From positions 186,001-250,000 of the forward strand of contig JAFTNZ010000018.1 of the NCBI GenBank assembly GCA_017451645.1: DNA of 64,000 bases, in the 5' to 3' direction. Position numbers and translations under genes: made by a program. The notes beneath the pieces are model-generated. The model was not told where the DNA came from. It saw only the letters and a list, made by a program, of their open reading frames with translations, and searched no databases. Shown here piece after piece: positions 24,738 to 33,419 of this stretch; the stretch's first letter is position 1; each line of letters opens with the position of its first letter. Source of the DNA: Bacteroidaceae bacterium. GTDB taxonomy: Bacteria; Bacteroidota; Bacteroidia; Bacteroidales; Bacteroidaceae.

Positions 24738-25421
24738 AAACTCCTCAGCCTTGGCAATGTCATCGGCATGGTCAACATCGATAATCTTGTGGAAAGGCCA
24801 AGCCTGCAGCTTCAAGCCATCGGCCACCAACTGGCGCTGGAAGTTGCGCATTCTTGACATTCCACTCGCCATACAACGGCGAAGCGTATCCAATGCCGGA
24901 GGGGTCAGGCAGTAGATGCCACCGGAGATAAAGTTGCACGTTTCGGTGGGTTCATCGTAGAATCCGGTGATGCGCATACCGGCATCGGCAGCGATATAGA
25001 GCGGTTTCTCATCGTCGATGTAATCGGTGACAGCCATCAAGCCATCGGCCTCTGAAGCCCGAAAGTCTGCAATGAAGCGGGCGAACTCATCTTCACGGAA
25101 AATGGTATCGACCGTTGTCAGACAGAATTTGTCCCCCTCCAACAAGGAACTCAGTTCATAGAAACTGTGCATCGAGCTGGGCGTAGTCTTCACAACCAAC
25201 TTCACTGGCAACTCAGCCTGTAGGCGAGTCAGGAACTCACGGGTCTGTGGCACTTCGTTGTTGATGATAACCAACACCTCCTCGGCTCCTTGGCGGAGAA
25301 AAAGACGTATCAGACGCTCTATCATGGCCTCACCGTTCAGTTCCACCAAAGGCTTCGGCCTGGCCACTCCCTCTTGTGCCAACCGCGAACCTTCACCTGC
25401 AGATATGATAGCAAACTTCAT
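24720..25421 (-). CDS. Sugar-phosphate nucleotidyltransferase-like protein
   Basis: 233 residues. The N-terminal ISAGEGSRL and ARPKPLVELNGEAMIERL are the nucleotide-binding signature of NTP_transferase proteins; VDTIFREDEF and later IIDVDHADDI supply likely metal ligands. It is smaller than glucose-1-phosphate thymidylyltransferases and resembles phosphocholine- or inositol-phosphate cytidylyltransferases in length. As first gene of the inositol cluster it may activate inositol phosphate or a head-group precursor to a CDP form. That assignment is inference. Its C-terminus is formed by a heptamer repeat and is therefore probably dispensable. Confidence 0.8.
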   Translation of the reverse strand: MKFAIISAGEGSRLAQEGVARPKPLVELNGEAMIERLIRLFLRQGAEEVLVIINNEVPQTREFLTRLQAELPVKLVVKTTPSSMHSFYELSSLLEGDKFCLTTVDTIFREDEFARFIADFRASEADGLMAVTDYIDDEKPLYIAADAGMRITGFYDEPTETCNFISGGIYCLTPPALDTLRRCMASGMSRMRNFQRQLVADGLKLQAWPFHKIIDVDHADDIAKAEEFLSSEF

Positions 25422-25457
25422 TCTTCCCTATACCTTATTATATATATGGCAATCACA

Positions 25458-26549
25458 TCAGTCCACCGTATCGAGCTTCAGCTTGTCGCTGTCATCCCGC
25501 TTCTCGTAATACTGCTTGCGCAAAGGCCCTGCAGCATGAAGTTCCTTATCCAGCATACGGTTGCGACAAACATCGATGGCTGTATAGATGGCCTGACGGA
25601 AAGAGAGTTCAGATGCCACACCCTTACCGGCGATGTCGTAGGCTGTACCATGAGCCGGCGAAGTGCGGACAATGGGCAAACCTGCTGTGAAATTGACACC
25701 GTCCTCCATGGCCAATGCCTTGAACGGAGCCAGTCCCTGATCGTGATACATGGCCAGGATGCCATCGAACTTGGCAAACTGTCCCGAACCGAAAAAGCCA
25801 TCGGCAGGATAAGGGCCATAGCAGAACATACCCTTTTCCTTCAATTCGGATAAGGCCGGTATGATGATTTCCTGCTCCTCTTGTCCTATCAGCCCGTTGT
25901 CTCCCGCATGAGGATTCAGGGCCAACACTGCGATGCGAGGCTTGCGGATGCAGAAATCGTGCCGCAAGGAGTTTTCAAAGATATGCAATTTCTCCTGAAT
26001 CAGTTCTTTGGTGATAGTGGAAGCAATGTCGCGCAACGGAATATGTCCTGTGACCAATGCCACCCGCAGTTCATTGCGCATCAGTATCATCAACGCTTTC
26101 TTCCCCTCTCCAACCCGCTCTTGGATGTATTCCGTGTGTCCGGGGAACCGGAAATTGTCGGACTGTATCGTCTGCTTGTTGATGGGGGCTGTCACCAACA
26201 CATCCACCATTCCTTCACGATACTCCTCCAATGCTTTCTCCAAAGCATCAAGCGCAGCCTTGCCGCCTTCCGGATTGGGCTTGCCCAACTCCACTTTTAT
26301 TTCATCATCCACACAGCTGACCACATTCAGACGACCGTCCTGCGCTTCTGTGGCCGAATTTATGATACTGAAATTGGTAGGCGAGTCGATGGCCTTGCGG
26401 TGATAGGCGGCCACCTTGGGCGAGCCATAGACTATCGGTGTACACAACTCAAGCATGACAGGGTCTTCGAAGGCTTTCAGAATCACCTCATACCCTACTC
26501 CATTCACATCTCCGTGAGTTATACCCACTCTTATTTTTTTATTTTCCAT
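25458..26549 (-). CDS. pdxA: 4-hydroxythreonine-4-phosphate dehydrogenase, PdxA family
   Basis: 363 residues. GITHGDVNGVGYEVI at the N-terminus, the histidine-bearing FPGHTEYI and VTGHIPLRDI segments, and MYHDQGLAPFKALAMEDGVN followed by SPAHGTAYDIAGKG are the substrate and metal-binding elements of PdxA. The enzyme oxidises 4-phosphohydroxy-L-threonine in pyridoxal phosphate synthesis. The start codon lies inside the end of the DUF4837 gene (11-base overlap), which indicates co-translation. Some PdxA homologues serve other pathways, but the motifs here are the standard ones. Confidence 0.93.
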   Translation of the reverse strand: MENKKIRVGITHGDVNGVGYEVILKAFEDPVMLELCTPIVYGSPKVAAYHRKAIDSPTNFSIINSATEAQDGRLNVVSCVDDEIKVELGKPNPEGGKAALDALEKALEEYREGMVDVLVTAPINKQTIQSDNFRFPGHTEYIQERVGEGKKALMILMRNELRVALVTGHIPLRDIASTITKELIQEKLHIFENSLRHDFCIRKPRIAVLALNPHAGDNGLIGQEEQEIIIPALSELKEKGMFCYGPYPADGFFGSGQFAKFDGILAMYHDQGLAPFKALAMEDGVNFTAGLPIVRTSPAHGTAYDIAGKGVASELSFRQAIYTAIDVCRNRMLDKELHAAGPLRKQYYEKRDDSDKLKLDTVD

Positions 26550-27621
26550 TCTCTGCTTTTTCCTTTTTAGGTTCTTCTTCTATTCCTTCTATCAGTACCT
26601 CTTCAAGCTGTACATTGGCTTTGATATCGCTGGGCAGTTCCAACGTATAGAGGGCTGCTTCCATCCGACGGATAATATCGCGTTTCTTCTTACCCGGAGA
26701 GTAAACAAACGCCTCGGCGACAACCACCCGACCGTTGGCTTCATCCACACGCACGTGTGCCACATACGGACCTCCCATCACAGCACCATGCATAGCCCAC
26801 AGCCCCTTTACCTCCTGAGCATATTTGCCCCGGACGGCAATGTCCTTTGACACAATGTAAGAAGTATCCGTTGCCATGTACGACCCATCCACAGGACCGG
26901 GCAGATTGGCCTTCATGAAAGAGTCGCGTTTGTGAACGAAATACTCCTCCGTAAAGGTATTCTTATCAGTAAAAGGATAGCTGTAGATGACCAGGTTAAG
27001 GTCGTCACGCTCGCGGTTGGTCGTTGCCCACAAGAAGTCCTTCCCCTTCTTGTAGTTCGCCAAATCCTCCGGCACATGAATTTCGCAATCGAACAGTTCT
27101 TCCGCCAGTTGGTCCACCAACGGACTGAAGCTCTTCTCCAACAACTTGACCTGACGGTTCATCTCAATCCGGGTAAAGAAATCGACTATCGTCTGTTTGT
27201 TCTCTTGCACATATTCCGCAAAAGCCTCTTCACTGGGCGACTGGATTGTCATAATCACCTGAGGAGCCGCATTCACATCGCGCGTGAACTTGAACTTCGT
27301 CTGGCTGTAGATGTGCTGTATATCAGGCATTATGATGTTGCGGAAGATGGAAAAGGCACGATTGTATTGTCCGTCGTCAATTTGCGAAATACGGAACGAG
27401 CGCTCCGACTGGGGCAAACCGGGGACATCGGTGTCCAGCGCATCAAACAAGGCTCTGCCTGCCGGACGTTCCCAGGCTGCATCATCCATCACGACCAACA
27501 TTTCATAGGGACGACCGCTCGAAGCCGGTGTCAATATGGTGTTTCCGCCTTGTTTACAGGCTGCCAACAACGCCATAGCCATCATCAGGCATGGATAAAT
27601 AAGGTTTTTCTTCATATTCAT
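26539..27621 (-). CDS. DUF4837-family lipoprotein
   Basis: 360 residues. The N-terminus MKKNLIYPCLMMAMALLAACKQ is a lipoprotein signal with the cysteine at about residue 22. The mature protein begins with GRPYEMLVVMDDAAWERPAG, and the body (FRISQIDDGQYNRAFSIFRN, KFKFTRDVNAAPQVIMTIQSP) is typical of DUF4837, a Bacteroidota-specific family without known function. The gene lies between rlmN and pdxA with a 12-base gap and an 11-base overlap. It ends in a lysine- and glutamate-rich tail. It is probably anchored in the envelope. Confidence 0.88.
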   Translation of the reverse strand: MNMKKNLIYPCLMMAMALLAACKQGGNTILTPASSGRPYEMLVVMDDAAWERPAGRALFDALDTDVPGLPQSERSFRISQIDDGQYNRAFSIFRNIIMPDIQHIYSQTKFKFTRDVNAAPQVIMTIQSPSEEAFAEYVQENKQTIVDFFTRIEMNRQVKLLEKSFSPLVDQLAEELFDCEIHVPEDLANYKKGKDFLWATTNRERDDLNLVIYSYPFTDKNTFTEEYFVHKRDSFMKANLPGPVDGSYMATDTSYIVSKDIAVRGKYAQEVKGLWAMHGAVMGGPYVAHVRVDEANGRVVVAEAFVYSPGKKKRDIIRRMEAALYTLELPSDIKANVQLEEVLIEGIEEEPKKEKAENGK

Positions 27622-27633
27622 ATCTGGTTAAAA

Positions 27634-28680
27634 TTAAATGGTTTCTTCTTTCTGCTTGCGGGCGGTAGATAACATGCCGCAGGCTGCAAAAATATCCTCC
27701 CCACGCGATGCCCGTATGGTAGTGAATATGCCGTGCGCGGTCAGATAGTCGCGGAAAGCGGTCATCTCCTCCAAGCCCGTGCCCTCCAAAGAAACACCAG
27801 GAATGGCATGGAAACGTATCAGATTGATGCGACACTCCAACCCCTTCAACAGGCGCACCAGTTCTTTAGCATGGGCAAGGGAATCGTTTTTGCCTTTAAA
27901 GACTATGTATTCAAAAGAGAGGCGGCGTTGGTGGGTAAAGTCGTAACGCTGCAAAAGTTCCACCATTTCGGTTATGGAATACCCCTTCTCAGCCGGCATC
28001 AGTTCTCGCCGCTGAACGGGAAAAGGATTGTGCAGACTGACAGCCAGATGACATTCGCTTTCGTCCAAGAACCGTTGCAATCCACGACGAACCCCTACGG
28101 TGGAGACCGTTATCCGCTTGGGACTCCACGCAAAGCCATAGTCAGCCGTCATGACATCCAGCGCTTTCAACACCTGCCCGATGTTGTCAAACGGCTCGCC
28201 CATACCCATCATCACAATGTTAGTCAGCTTGTCGCTCTCCGGAATGGAGACTATCTGATTCAGAATCTGTGCCGCTGTAAGGTTGGCAGAGAACCCTTGC
28301 TTGCCAGTCATGCAGAAGAGACAATTCATTTTGCATCCCACTTGCGAAGATACACACAACGTGGCCCGGCTACCATCTTCCGCCGGGATATAGACCGCCT
28401 CTACAGCTCCCGCTCCCCCAACCTGAAAGAGGTATTTCACTGTACCATCCACCGAACGCATGGCTTCGACCGGCTCCGACACGCCTATTTCGTAAGCAGC
28501 CTTCAATGCCTCGCGATGCTTTATGGAGAGATTGGTCATTCCATCGATGGAGCGCACCCGCTTCTGATAGAGCCACGACGCTATCTGTCCGGCTGCAAAA
28601 CGGGGCATCCCCAACTGTCTCACCACTTCATGAAGTTCGTCCAGCGTCAGTCCTAACAATGTTTTCTTTTCTTCTGCCAT
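27634..28680 (-). CDS. rlmN: 23S rRNA (adenine-2503-C2)-methyltransferase RlmN
   Basis: 348 residues. The radical-SAM cysteine cluster is GCKMNCLFC (Cx3Cx2C), followed by MTGKQGFSANLTAAQILNQ. ITVSTVGVRRG and the C-terminal IFAACGML, which carries the methyl-accepting cysteine, are diagnostic of RlmN. It methylates A2503 of 23S rRNA and in characterised relatives also tRNA A37. The length is normal. It overlaps no neighbour but starts only 9 bases after the CE12 esterase stop codon. Confidence 0.97.
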   Translation of the reverse strand: MAEEKKTLLGLTLDELHEVVRQLGMPRFAAGQIASWLYQKRVRSIDGMTNLSIKHREALKAAYEIGVSEPVEAMRSVDGTVKYLFQVGGAGAVEAVYIPAEDGSRATLCVSSQVGCKMNCLFCMTGKQGFSANLTAAQILNQIVSIPESDKLTNIVMMGMGEPFDNIGQVLKALDVMTADYGFAWSPKRITVSTVGVRRGLQRFLDESECHLAVSLHNPFPVQRRELMPAEKGYSITEMVELLQRYDFTHQRRLSFEYIVFKGKNDSLAHAKELVRLLKGLECRINLIRFHAIPGVSLEGTGLEEMTAFRDYLTAHGIFTTIRASRGEDIFAACGMLSTARKQKEETI

Positions 28681-28689
28681 AGGTATAGA

Positions 28690-29958
28690 TCAATTACCGT
28701 CGGGCTTTTCTATTTCTGTAAAGGGGCTGTTGTCCCAATGGAAAGCATCCAAGGCATCAGGCGCAGCAGGATTGTATCCCGGATAATCTTCACGCAAGAA
28801 CTTCACCAAAGGCACACCGGCGCACTTCATTCCCTCTATCACACATTTGGCAATCTGATAAGCTCCATAAGGGTTGAAGTGGGTATTGTCTGCAAAGTCT
28901 TTCGTCTGCCCGGGCCATGTACCTGCCGGATAGTGCACCAATGCCCGCTTGGAATTCTCCTCGCCCAAGGTTTCATAAAGCACAGTAGTCATCTGCTGCA
29001 AATCTATCAGAGGGACATTTTCTTTCTCGGCCAGGAACTTCACCGCCGCCGGAAACTCTCCGTGGGTATCCACCAGCTTGCCATTCTTGAAATTGCGGCG
29101 TTGGGTGGGAGTGACCAGTACAGGATGTGCCCCACGTGCACGGGCTTCGTCAATGTAAATCTTCAGGTTATAGATAAAATGCCCCCAAGCGCCACAACCG
29201 GGTTTCTTCTGTTTCTCATCGTTATGCCCGAATTCCATAAAGATGTAGTCACCGGGTTTCATCTGTGAAAGGGCTTTCTTCAATCGCCCGGCAGCAATGA
29301 ATGTGTTGCTCGATTCACCAGACTCTGCATAGTTGGCAAAGCATACCTGTTCCGTAAAAAAACGCGGAATCATCTGCCCCCAACTGGCCCACGGTTCGTT
29401 GTCCTGATCCACTACGGTAGAGTTGCCACAAAGGAAAACGGTAGGCACATTCTCTACCCGCTTGATGACGATTTTGGAGCACACCGGTGCTTCTCCGTTA
29501 AATTCCAACGTCAACTTGTCATCCCAATTGAGTTTGGAACGTTCTCTGGGCTTGATGCGCACCCTCTCTTTCTCGTCAATGACAGGATTCCGCTTGTTCA
29601 CAGTGAATGTATATTCTTTCAACTCTCCCCTTTTGGTCACCTGATTCTCGATAAAGAGGCGACGCGACTCGGCCCGCACCGTCGTGTTGCCGGCCTGCTT
29701 CTTGCTTCCGAGCGTCACCGTCACCTGATAGTTGCCATCGGGCACCTTTACTGAGAAGAAATAGGGAGCCTTGCTTCCCTTTACAGGGGCCGGTTGCAAG
29801 TCGTATCCATATCCCAAGCTGTCGCTATAGACAGTCTTTTCCGTCACTACCACTGTACCTTCCGGTGCTTTCCGGCTTCCGGTCAGGTCAAAGCTGAAAT
29901 CCTGTGCCTGGCCACATACCGCAGCCAGCAACAAGGCCAATGTCGTTGTTTTCTTCAT
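28690..29958 (-). CDS. Secreted CE12-type rhamnogalacturonan acetylesterase
   Basis: 422 residues with a signal peptide (TTLALLLAAVCGQA). Residues about 20-155 are a beta-sandwich with DGNYQVTVTLGSKKQAGNTT, as in many CE12 enzymes. The SGNH core follows: block I is TVFLCGNSTVVDQD, with asparagine in place of the usual aspartate (GNS instead of GDS). Later blocks read EFGHNDEKQKKPG and FADNTHFNPYGAYQIAKC, containing the catalytic His. It should remove acetyl groups from rhamnogalacturonan. It is odd that it lies between rimM and rlmN, away from the pectin locus and inside a run of housekeeping genes. Confidence 0.9.
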   Translation of the reverse strand: MKKTTTLALLLAAVCGQAQDFSFDLTGSRKAPEGTVVVTEKTVYSDSLGYGYDLQPAPVKGSKAPYFFSVKVPDGNYQVTVTLGSKKQAGNTTVRAESRRLFIENQVTKRGELKEYTFTVNKRNPVIDEKERVRIKPRERSKLNWDDKLTLEFNGEAPVCSKIVIKRVENVPTVFLCGNSTVVDQDNEPWASWGQMIPRFFTEQVCFANYAESGESSNTFIAAGRLKKALSQMKPGDYIFMEFGHNDEKQKKPGCGAWGHFIYNLKIYIDEARARGAHPVLVTPTQRRNFKNGKLVDTHGEFPAAVKFLAEKENVPLIDLQQMTTVLYETLGEENSKRALVHYPAGTWPGQTKDFADNTHFNPYGAYQIAKCVIEGMKCAGVPLVKFLREDYPGYNPAAPDALDAFHWDNSPFTEIEKPDGN

Positions 29959-29998
29959 ATTAAATCAATCTGCCAGTTAATTCTTTTTCTTTATTCAT

Positions 29999-30511
29999 TC
30001 ACACCATTCCATCGGGCAAATCCATCCGGATGATGCGCCGTCCGTGGTCCATATCAGTAATGAACACCTCCTGGGCCGGCACCAACAGTTCACTACCGTC
30101 CGGCCGTCTGACGACAAACAGGGTATTCACTGTCGATTCGTCCACCTCCTCAATCTCCCCCAAATCGCCACAGTGAGCATCTTCCACCCGGAAGCCTACG
30201 AAATAACTCCACGAGAGTTCGTCGCTTTCCTGTGCATACTTGACAGGAAACCACACCTCTGCTCCCGTGAAGCGACGGGCCCGTTCGGCCGTATCAATAC
30301 CCTCAAACTTGACCAATGCCACGGAATCGTTCTTGAAACGGTATTCTTCCCAAAAGAACGGCACCAGAATACCGTCCAACATGAGCACCAGATAGTCACA
30401 CTCCTCCGTGCGGTCAAAAATGTCGTCTGTAAAGTTAAAGGAAATCTCCCCCTTGACTCCATGGGGTTTGCCTAACGTCCCTATGCGATAAACCTCTTCT
30501 TTTCGTATCAT
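29999..30511 (-). CDS. rimM: 16S rRNA processing protein RimM
   Basis: 170 residues. The N-terminal [19 protein letters not shown] and the C-terminal PRC-barrel segment with [22 protein letters not shown] are diagnostic of RimM, which assists 30S subunit maturation by binding ribosomal protein S19. The gene lies 30 bases downstream of murA. It is not accompanied here by rpsP or trmD. Confidence 0.95.
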   Translation of the reverse strand: MIRKEEVYRIGTLGKPHGVKGEISFNFTDDIFDRTEECDYLVLMLDGILVPFFWEEYRFKNDSVALVKFEGIDTAERARRFTGAEVWFPVKYAQESDELSWSYFVGFRVEDAHCGDLGEIEEVDESTVNTLFVVRRPDGSELLVPAQEVFITDMDHGRRIIRMDLPDGMV

Positions 30512-30541
30512 TTTCTCGGTGTCTGTGTTTGTTCCCTTTTG

Positions 30542-31852
30542 TCAGTTCATTCGGGTAATGCGCGCCCCCAAAGCATTGAGGCGTTGCTCGATGTCCTGAT
30601 ATCCACGGTCTATCTGCTCCACATTGTGTATCCTGCTCACACCTTCGGCACTCAGTGCTGCTATCAGCAAGGCAATGCCGGCACGTATATCCGGCGAAGT
30701 CATCTTGCCTCCACGCAATGTAAACTGGTGGTCGTGCCCGATGACCACCGCACGGTGTGGGTCGCACAGAATAATCTGCGCCCCCATATCAATGAGTTTA
30801 TCTACAAAGAAGAGTCGGCTTTCAAACATTTTCTGGTGAATCAGCACACTACCCTTTGCCTGCGTGGCCACCACCAGCAGCACGCTCAGCAAGTCGGGGG
30901 TCAATCCCGGCCACGGTGCATCGCTGAGAGTCATGATGGAGCCATCGATGAAAGATTCAATTTCATAGTGTTCCTGGGCAGGGATGTAGATGTCATCGTC
31001 CCTTTGCTCCAGACGGATACCCAGACGGCGGAAAGCCTCGGGTATGATGCCCAAATTCTCATAGGAGACATCCTTGATTGTCAGTTCACTGCCGGTCATG
31101 GCCGCCATTCCGATGAAACTGCCCACTTCAATCATGTCCGGCAACACTTTGTGAGCGCACCCGTGCAATGCCTCCACCCCCTCGATGGTCAACAGATTGC
31201 TGGCAATGCCACTGATGCGTGCCCCCATACGATTGAGCATCCGGCACAGTTGCTGCACGTAAGGCTCGCAGGCGGCATTGTAGATGGTTGTTGTCCCCTG
31301 TGCCATCACTGCGGCCATCACAATATTGGCCGTACCGGTCACCGAGGCTTCATCCAGCAACATGTAGGTACCCTCCAATCCTTTTTCTGCAGTAAGCTCG
31401 AACACTCCCCGATCGGCATTATAAGAGAATTCGGCTCCCAGCTTCTGTATGCCCAACAAATGTGTATCAATCCGTCGGCGGCCAATCTTATCGCCACCGG
31501 GTTTGGAAATCAGTGCCTTTCCCCACCGGGCTACCATCGGGCCGATGAGCATCACCGAACCGCGCAAACTGCTGCATTTCTGCATGAACTCATCGCTTTG
31601 TATGTAGCCCAAATCCACTTCGTCGGCCTGGAAAGTGTAGGTATCCGTCTCCTTGCGGCTGACCTTCACCCCCATCTCGCGCATGAGTTGTATCAGGTTG
31701 TTCACGTCCAGAATATCGGGTACGTTGCTCACCGTCACTTCGTCGGCTGTCAGCAGTGTGGCACACAATATTTCCAACACCTCGTTTTTGGCACCTTGCG
31801 GACGAATTTCCCCGCTCAGGCGGTGTCCGCCTTCTATTACAAATGAAGCCAT
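30542..31852 (-). CDS. murA: UDP-N-acetylglucosamine 1-carboxyvinyltransferase MurA with Asp at the catalytic Cys position
   Basis: 436 residues of EPSP-synthase-like fold. The segments AKNEVLEILCATLL, RGSVMLIGPMVARWGKA and ARAGIAL-like (here IRAGIALLIAALSAEG) identify MurA, which adds enolpyruvyl to UDP-GlcNAc in the first committed step of peptidoglycan synthesis. The active-site loop reads KPGGDKIGRRRIDTHLLG. The residue that is Cys115 in the E. coli enzyme is Asp121 here (codon 31490-31492). An aspartate at this position is known to make MurA insensitive to fosfomycin while remaining active. The gene starts 52 bases after the DUF4290 gene. Confidence 0.97.
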   Translation of the reverse strand: MASFVIEGGHRLSGEIRPQGAKNEVLEILCATLLTADEVTVSNVPDILDVNNLIQLMREMGVKVSRKETDTYTFQADEVDLGYIQSDEFMQKCSSLRGSVMLIGPMVARWGKALISKPGGDKIGRRRIDTHLLGIQKLGAEFSYNADRGVFELTAEKGLEGTYMLLDEASVTGTANIVMAAVMAQGTTTIYNAACEPYVQQLCRMLNRMGARISGIASNLLTIEGVEALHGCAHKVLPDMIEVGSFIGMAAMTGSELTIKDVSYENLGIIPEAFRRLGIRLEQRDDDIYIPAQEHYEIESFIDGSIMTLSDAPWPGLTPDLLSVLLVVATQAKGSVLIHQKMFESRLFFVDKLIDMGAQIILCDPHRAVVIGHDHQFTLRGGKMTSPDIRAGIALLIAALSAEGVSRIHNVEQIDRGYQDIEQRLNALGARITRMN

Positions 31853-31904
31853 ATTACCTTTACTTATTTTTTCTCAGGTCTGCCAATATATTGTCTCAGG
31901 TCTG

Positions 31905-32516
31905 TTATTTTTTTCGGGCAGGTCTCCTGCGCTGTTGGGCAAACATGGCCCGATGACGGGCCGCCACCGATGGTTCTATATCCACTATCTCCAGATCTTC
32001 TTCCTCCAGACGTATCTTCCCATCAGTGTATTGCTCAAGGTCTGTAATAATCTTCTGCACTTCCACCGAATCCTTGTTCCAGTTGAGGAAGTTCTTGCGC
32101 ATCTGTACGGCTATCAGGTGCACCAGTTGCCGGCGTTCTTCACCTTCGGGATAGTCCATTGCCTTCTTGATGAGTTGTTCCAAAAAAAGTCCGTAATGGC
32201 GATAGCGGATGCGTCCGTTGCTGTAAGGAATCCGGTCCGGCTGACTGTTCAGAGAGTCTTTCTTCACCACCTCAAAAGGATAGTCAATATCCAATTTGAA
32301 ATCCGACATGATGGCCAGATGGTCCCACAACTTATGGTTGAAGTCGGGGATGTCGCGCAACAGCGGATACATATTACCCATAATCTTGATGATAGTGTTG
32401 GCACAACGTTGACGTTCCTCCCTGTCTTCGATAGTCAGTGCATGATCTACCATGTTCTGCACCCCACGCCCATATTCAGGCATGGGCAGTTTTCGTTGTT
32501 GAGTATTATATTGCAT
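31905..32516 (-). CDS. DUF4290 family protein
   Basis: 203 residues beginning MQYNTQQRKLPMPEYGRGVQNMVDHALTIE is the characteristic opening of DUF4290 (only part quoted matters: LPMPEYGRGVQNMV). The protein is largely helical, without signal peptide or membrane segment, and ends in a basic tail (RRRPARKK). The family is restricted to Bacteroidota and has no known function. It lies between tsaB and murA with gaps of 18 and 52 bases, as is common for this family, so it is probably a cytoplasmic housekeeping protein. Confidence 0.88.
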   Translation of the reverse strand: MQYNTQQRKLPMPEYGRGVQNMVDHALTIEDREERQRCANTIIKIMGNMYPLLRDIPDFNHKLWDHLAIMSDFKLDIDYPFEVVKKDSLNSQPDRIPYSNGRIRYRHYGLFLEQLIKKAMDYPEGEERRQLVHLIAVQMRKNFLNWNKDSVEVQKIITDLEQYTDGKIRLEEEDLEIVDIEPSVAARHRAMFAQQRRRPARKK

Positions 32517-32534
32517 AAGTCAATTGTTTACGAT

Positions 32535-33248
32535 TCATGATTCGGAGTCTTCACTTTTCCCGATTAACGGTTTCGACTTGGTTGCCACAAATTCCTTCAG
32601 ATAGAAAGGTTCAAAATAGGCCACATCCTTGTAGTCGCCCGTAGCGATAGCCTTCTCAGCCAAAGGCATCATCATCTTGGCCAGCGGACGGACATTCTCA
32701 AGGAAATGAGCATTCGGATGAGTGATTTTCTCCCGGCATTTGGCCGCCCCATTGCCAAAGAAATAGACAGGGTGTTGCTCCAGGAACTCCAGATAAGATG
32801 ATTCATCGACGATGTCTGCCGACGTTTGGCGTACCGTACGGAGCGCCCGGTCATACACTGCGGCATAGACCTCCATCCGGCGGGCATCAATCATCGGACA
32901 GAGCAAGGCGTCTTCCGGCAACTCTTCGCGCAAAAGCACCGGCACACACATCACTTCCAACGTAGGCAGCCCTACCAGGGGAATGTCACGCCCGTAGCAG
33001 ATTCCCTTGGCCATGGACACCCCGATACGGAGTCCGGTATAAGAACCCGGCCCGCAACTCACGGCCACCGCATCCAACGGGATGGCATGGCTGTCGATAA
33101 ACGAGAGAGCCTCATCAACGAACACGCCCAACTTGACGGCATGCTGCTGCCCCTGAGCGTCTTCCTGATAGAAGATGCGTCCCCCATCCTGACTGACCGC
33201 TACCGAACAGACCTCCGTTGAAGTCTCTATATGTAAGATACACGACAT
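32535..33248 (-). CDS. tsaB: tRNA threonylcarbamoyladenosine biosynthesis protein TsaB
   Basis: 237 residues from the ATG at 33248 (MSCILHIETSTEVCSVAVSQ). The frame remains open far upstream, but that part is antisense to the next gene. A promoter at 33271-33278 supports the shorter start. SCGPGSYTGLRIGVSMAKG is the hallmark of TsaB, an ASKHA-fold protein that pairs with TsaD to make the t6A modification of ANN-decoding tRNAs. It is the first gene of a 14-gene minus-strand run. Confidence 0.96.
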   Translation of the reverse strand: MSCILHIETSTEVCSVAVSQDGGRIFYQEDAQGQQHAVKLGVFVDEALSFIDSHAIPLDAVAVSCGPGSYTGLRIGVSMAKGICYGRDIPLVGLPTLEVMCVPVLLREELPEDALLCPMIDARRMEVYAAVYDRALRTVRQTSADIVDESSYLEFLEQHPVYFFGNGAAKCREKITHPNAHFLENVRPLAKMMMPLAEKAIATGDYKDVAYFEPFYLKEFVATKSKPLIGKSEDSES

Positions 33249-33270
33249 AGCTATTCTCTTATATTTGCGG

Positions 33271-33278
33271 CAAAGATA
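33271..33278 (-). promoter_or_regulatory. Promoter -7 box upstream of tsaB
   Basis: TATCTTTG on the minus strand matches TAnnTTTG and lies 23 bases before the tsaB ATG. A clear -33 box is not seen. It may drive the entire tsaB-to-ino1 run. Confidence 0.55.
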
Positions 33279-33385
33279 GTGCAATTTTCCGTTTAAACAG
33301 TTATAAAAAGTCTTTTTCATGTTAAAACATTCTGTAATTTGTGATAAAAAGTCACCCGCAATGCATCTTTTCATCAAATGTTGAC

Positions 33386-33393
33386 TACATTTG
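33386..33393 (+). promoter_or_regulatory. Promoter -7 box for the macroglobulin-like gene
   Basis: TACATTTG matches TAnnTTTG. Its position downstream of the earlier in-frame ATG at 33378 argues that translation starts at 33420, where a signal peptide begins. Confidence 0.55.
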
Positions 33394-33419
33394 TCCACAC
33401 TAACAGAAAAACAAAGGAT

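Noticed and set aside
30539..31846. 435-codon plus-strand open frame
   Set aside because: Mirror frame of murA, which is clearly the coding strand.
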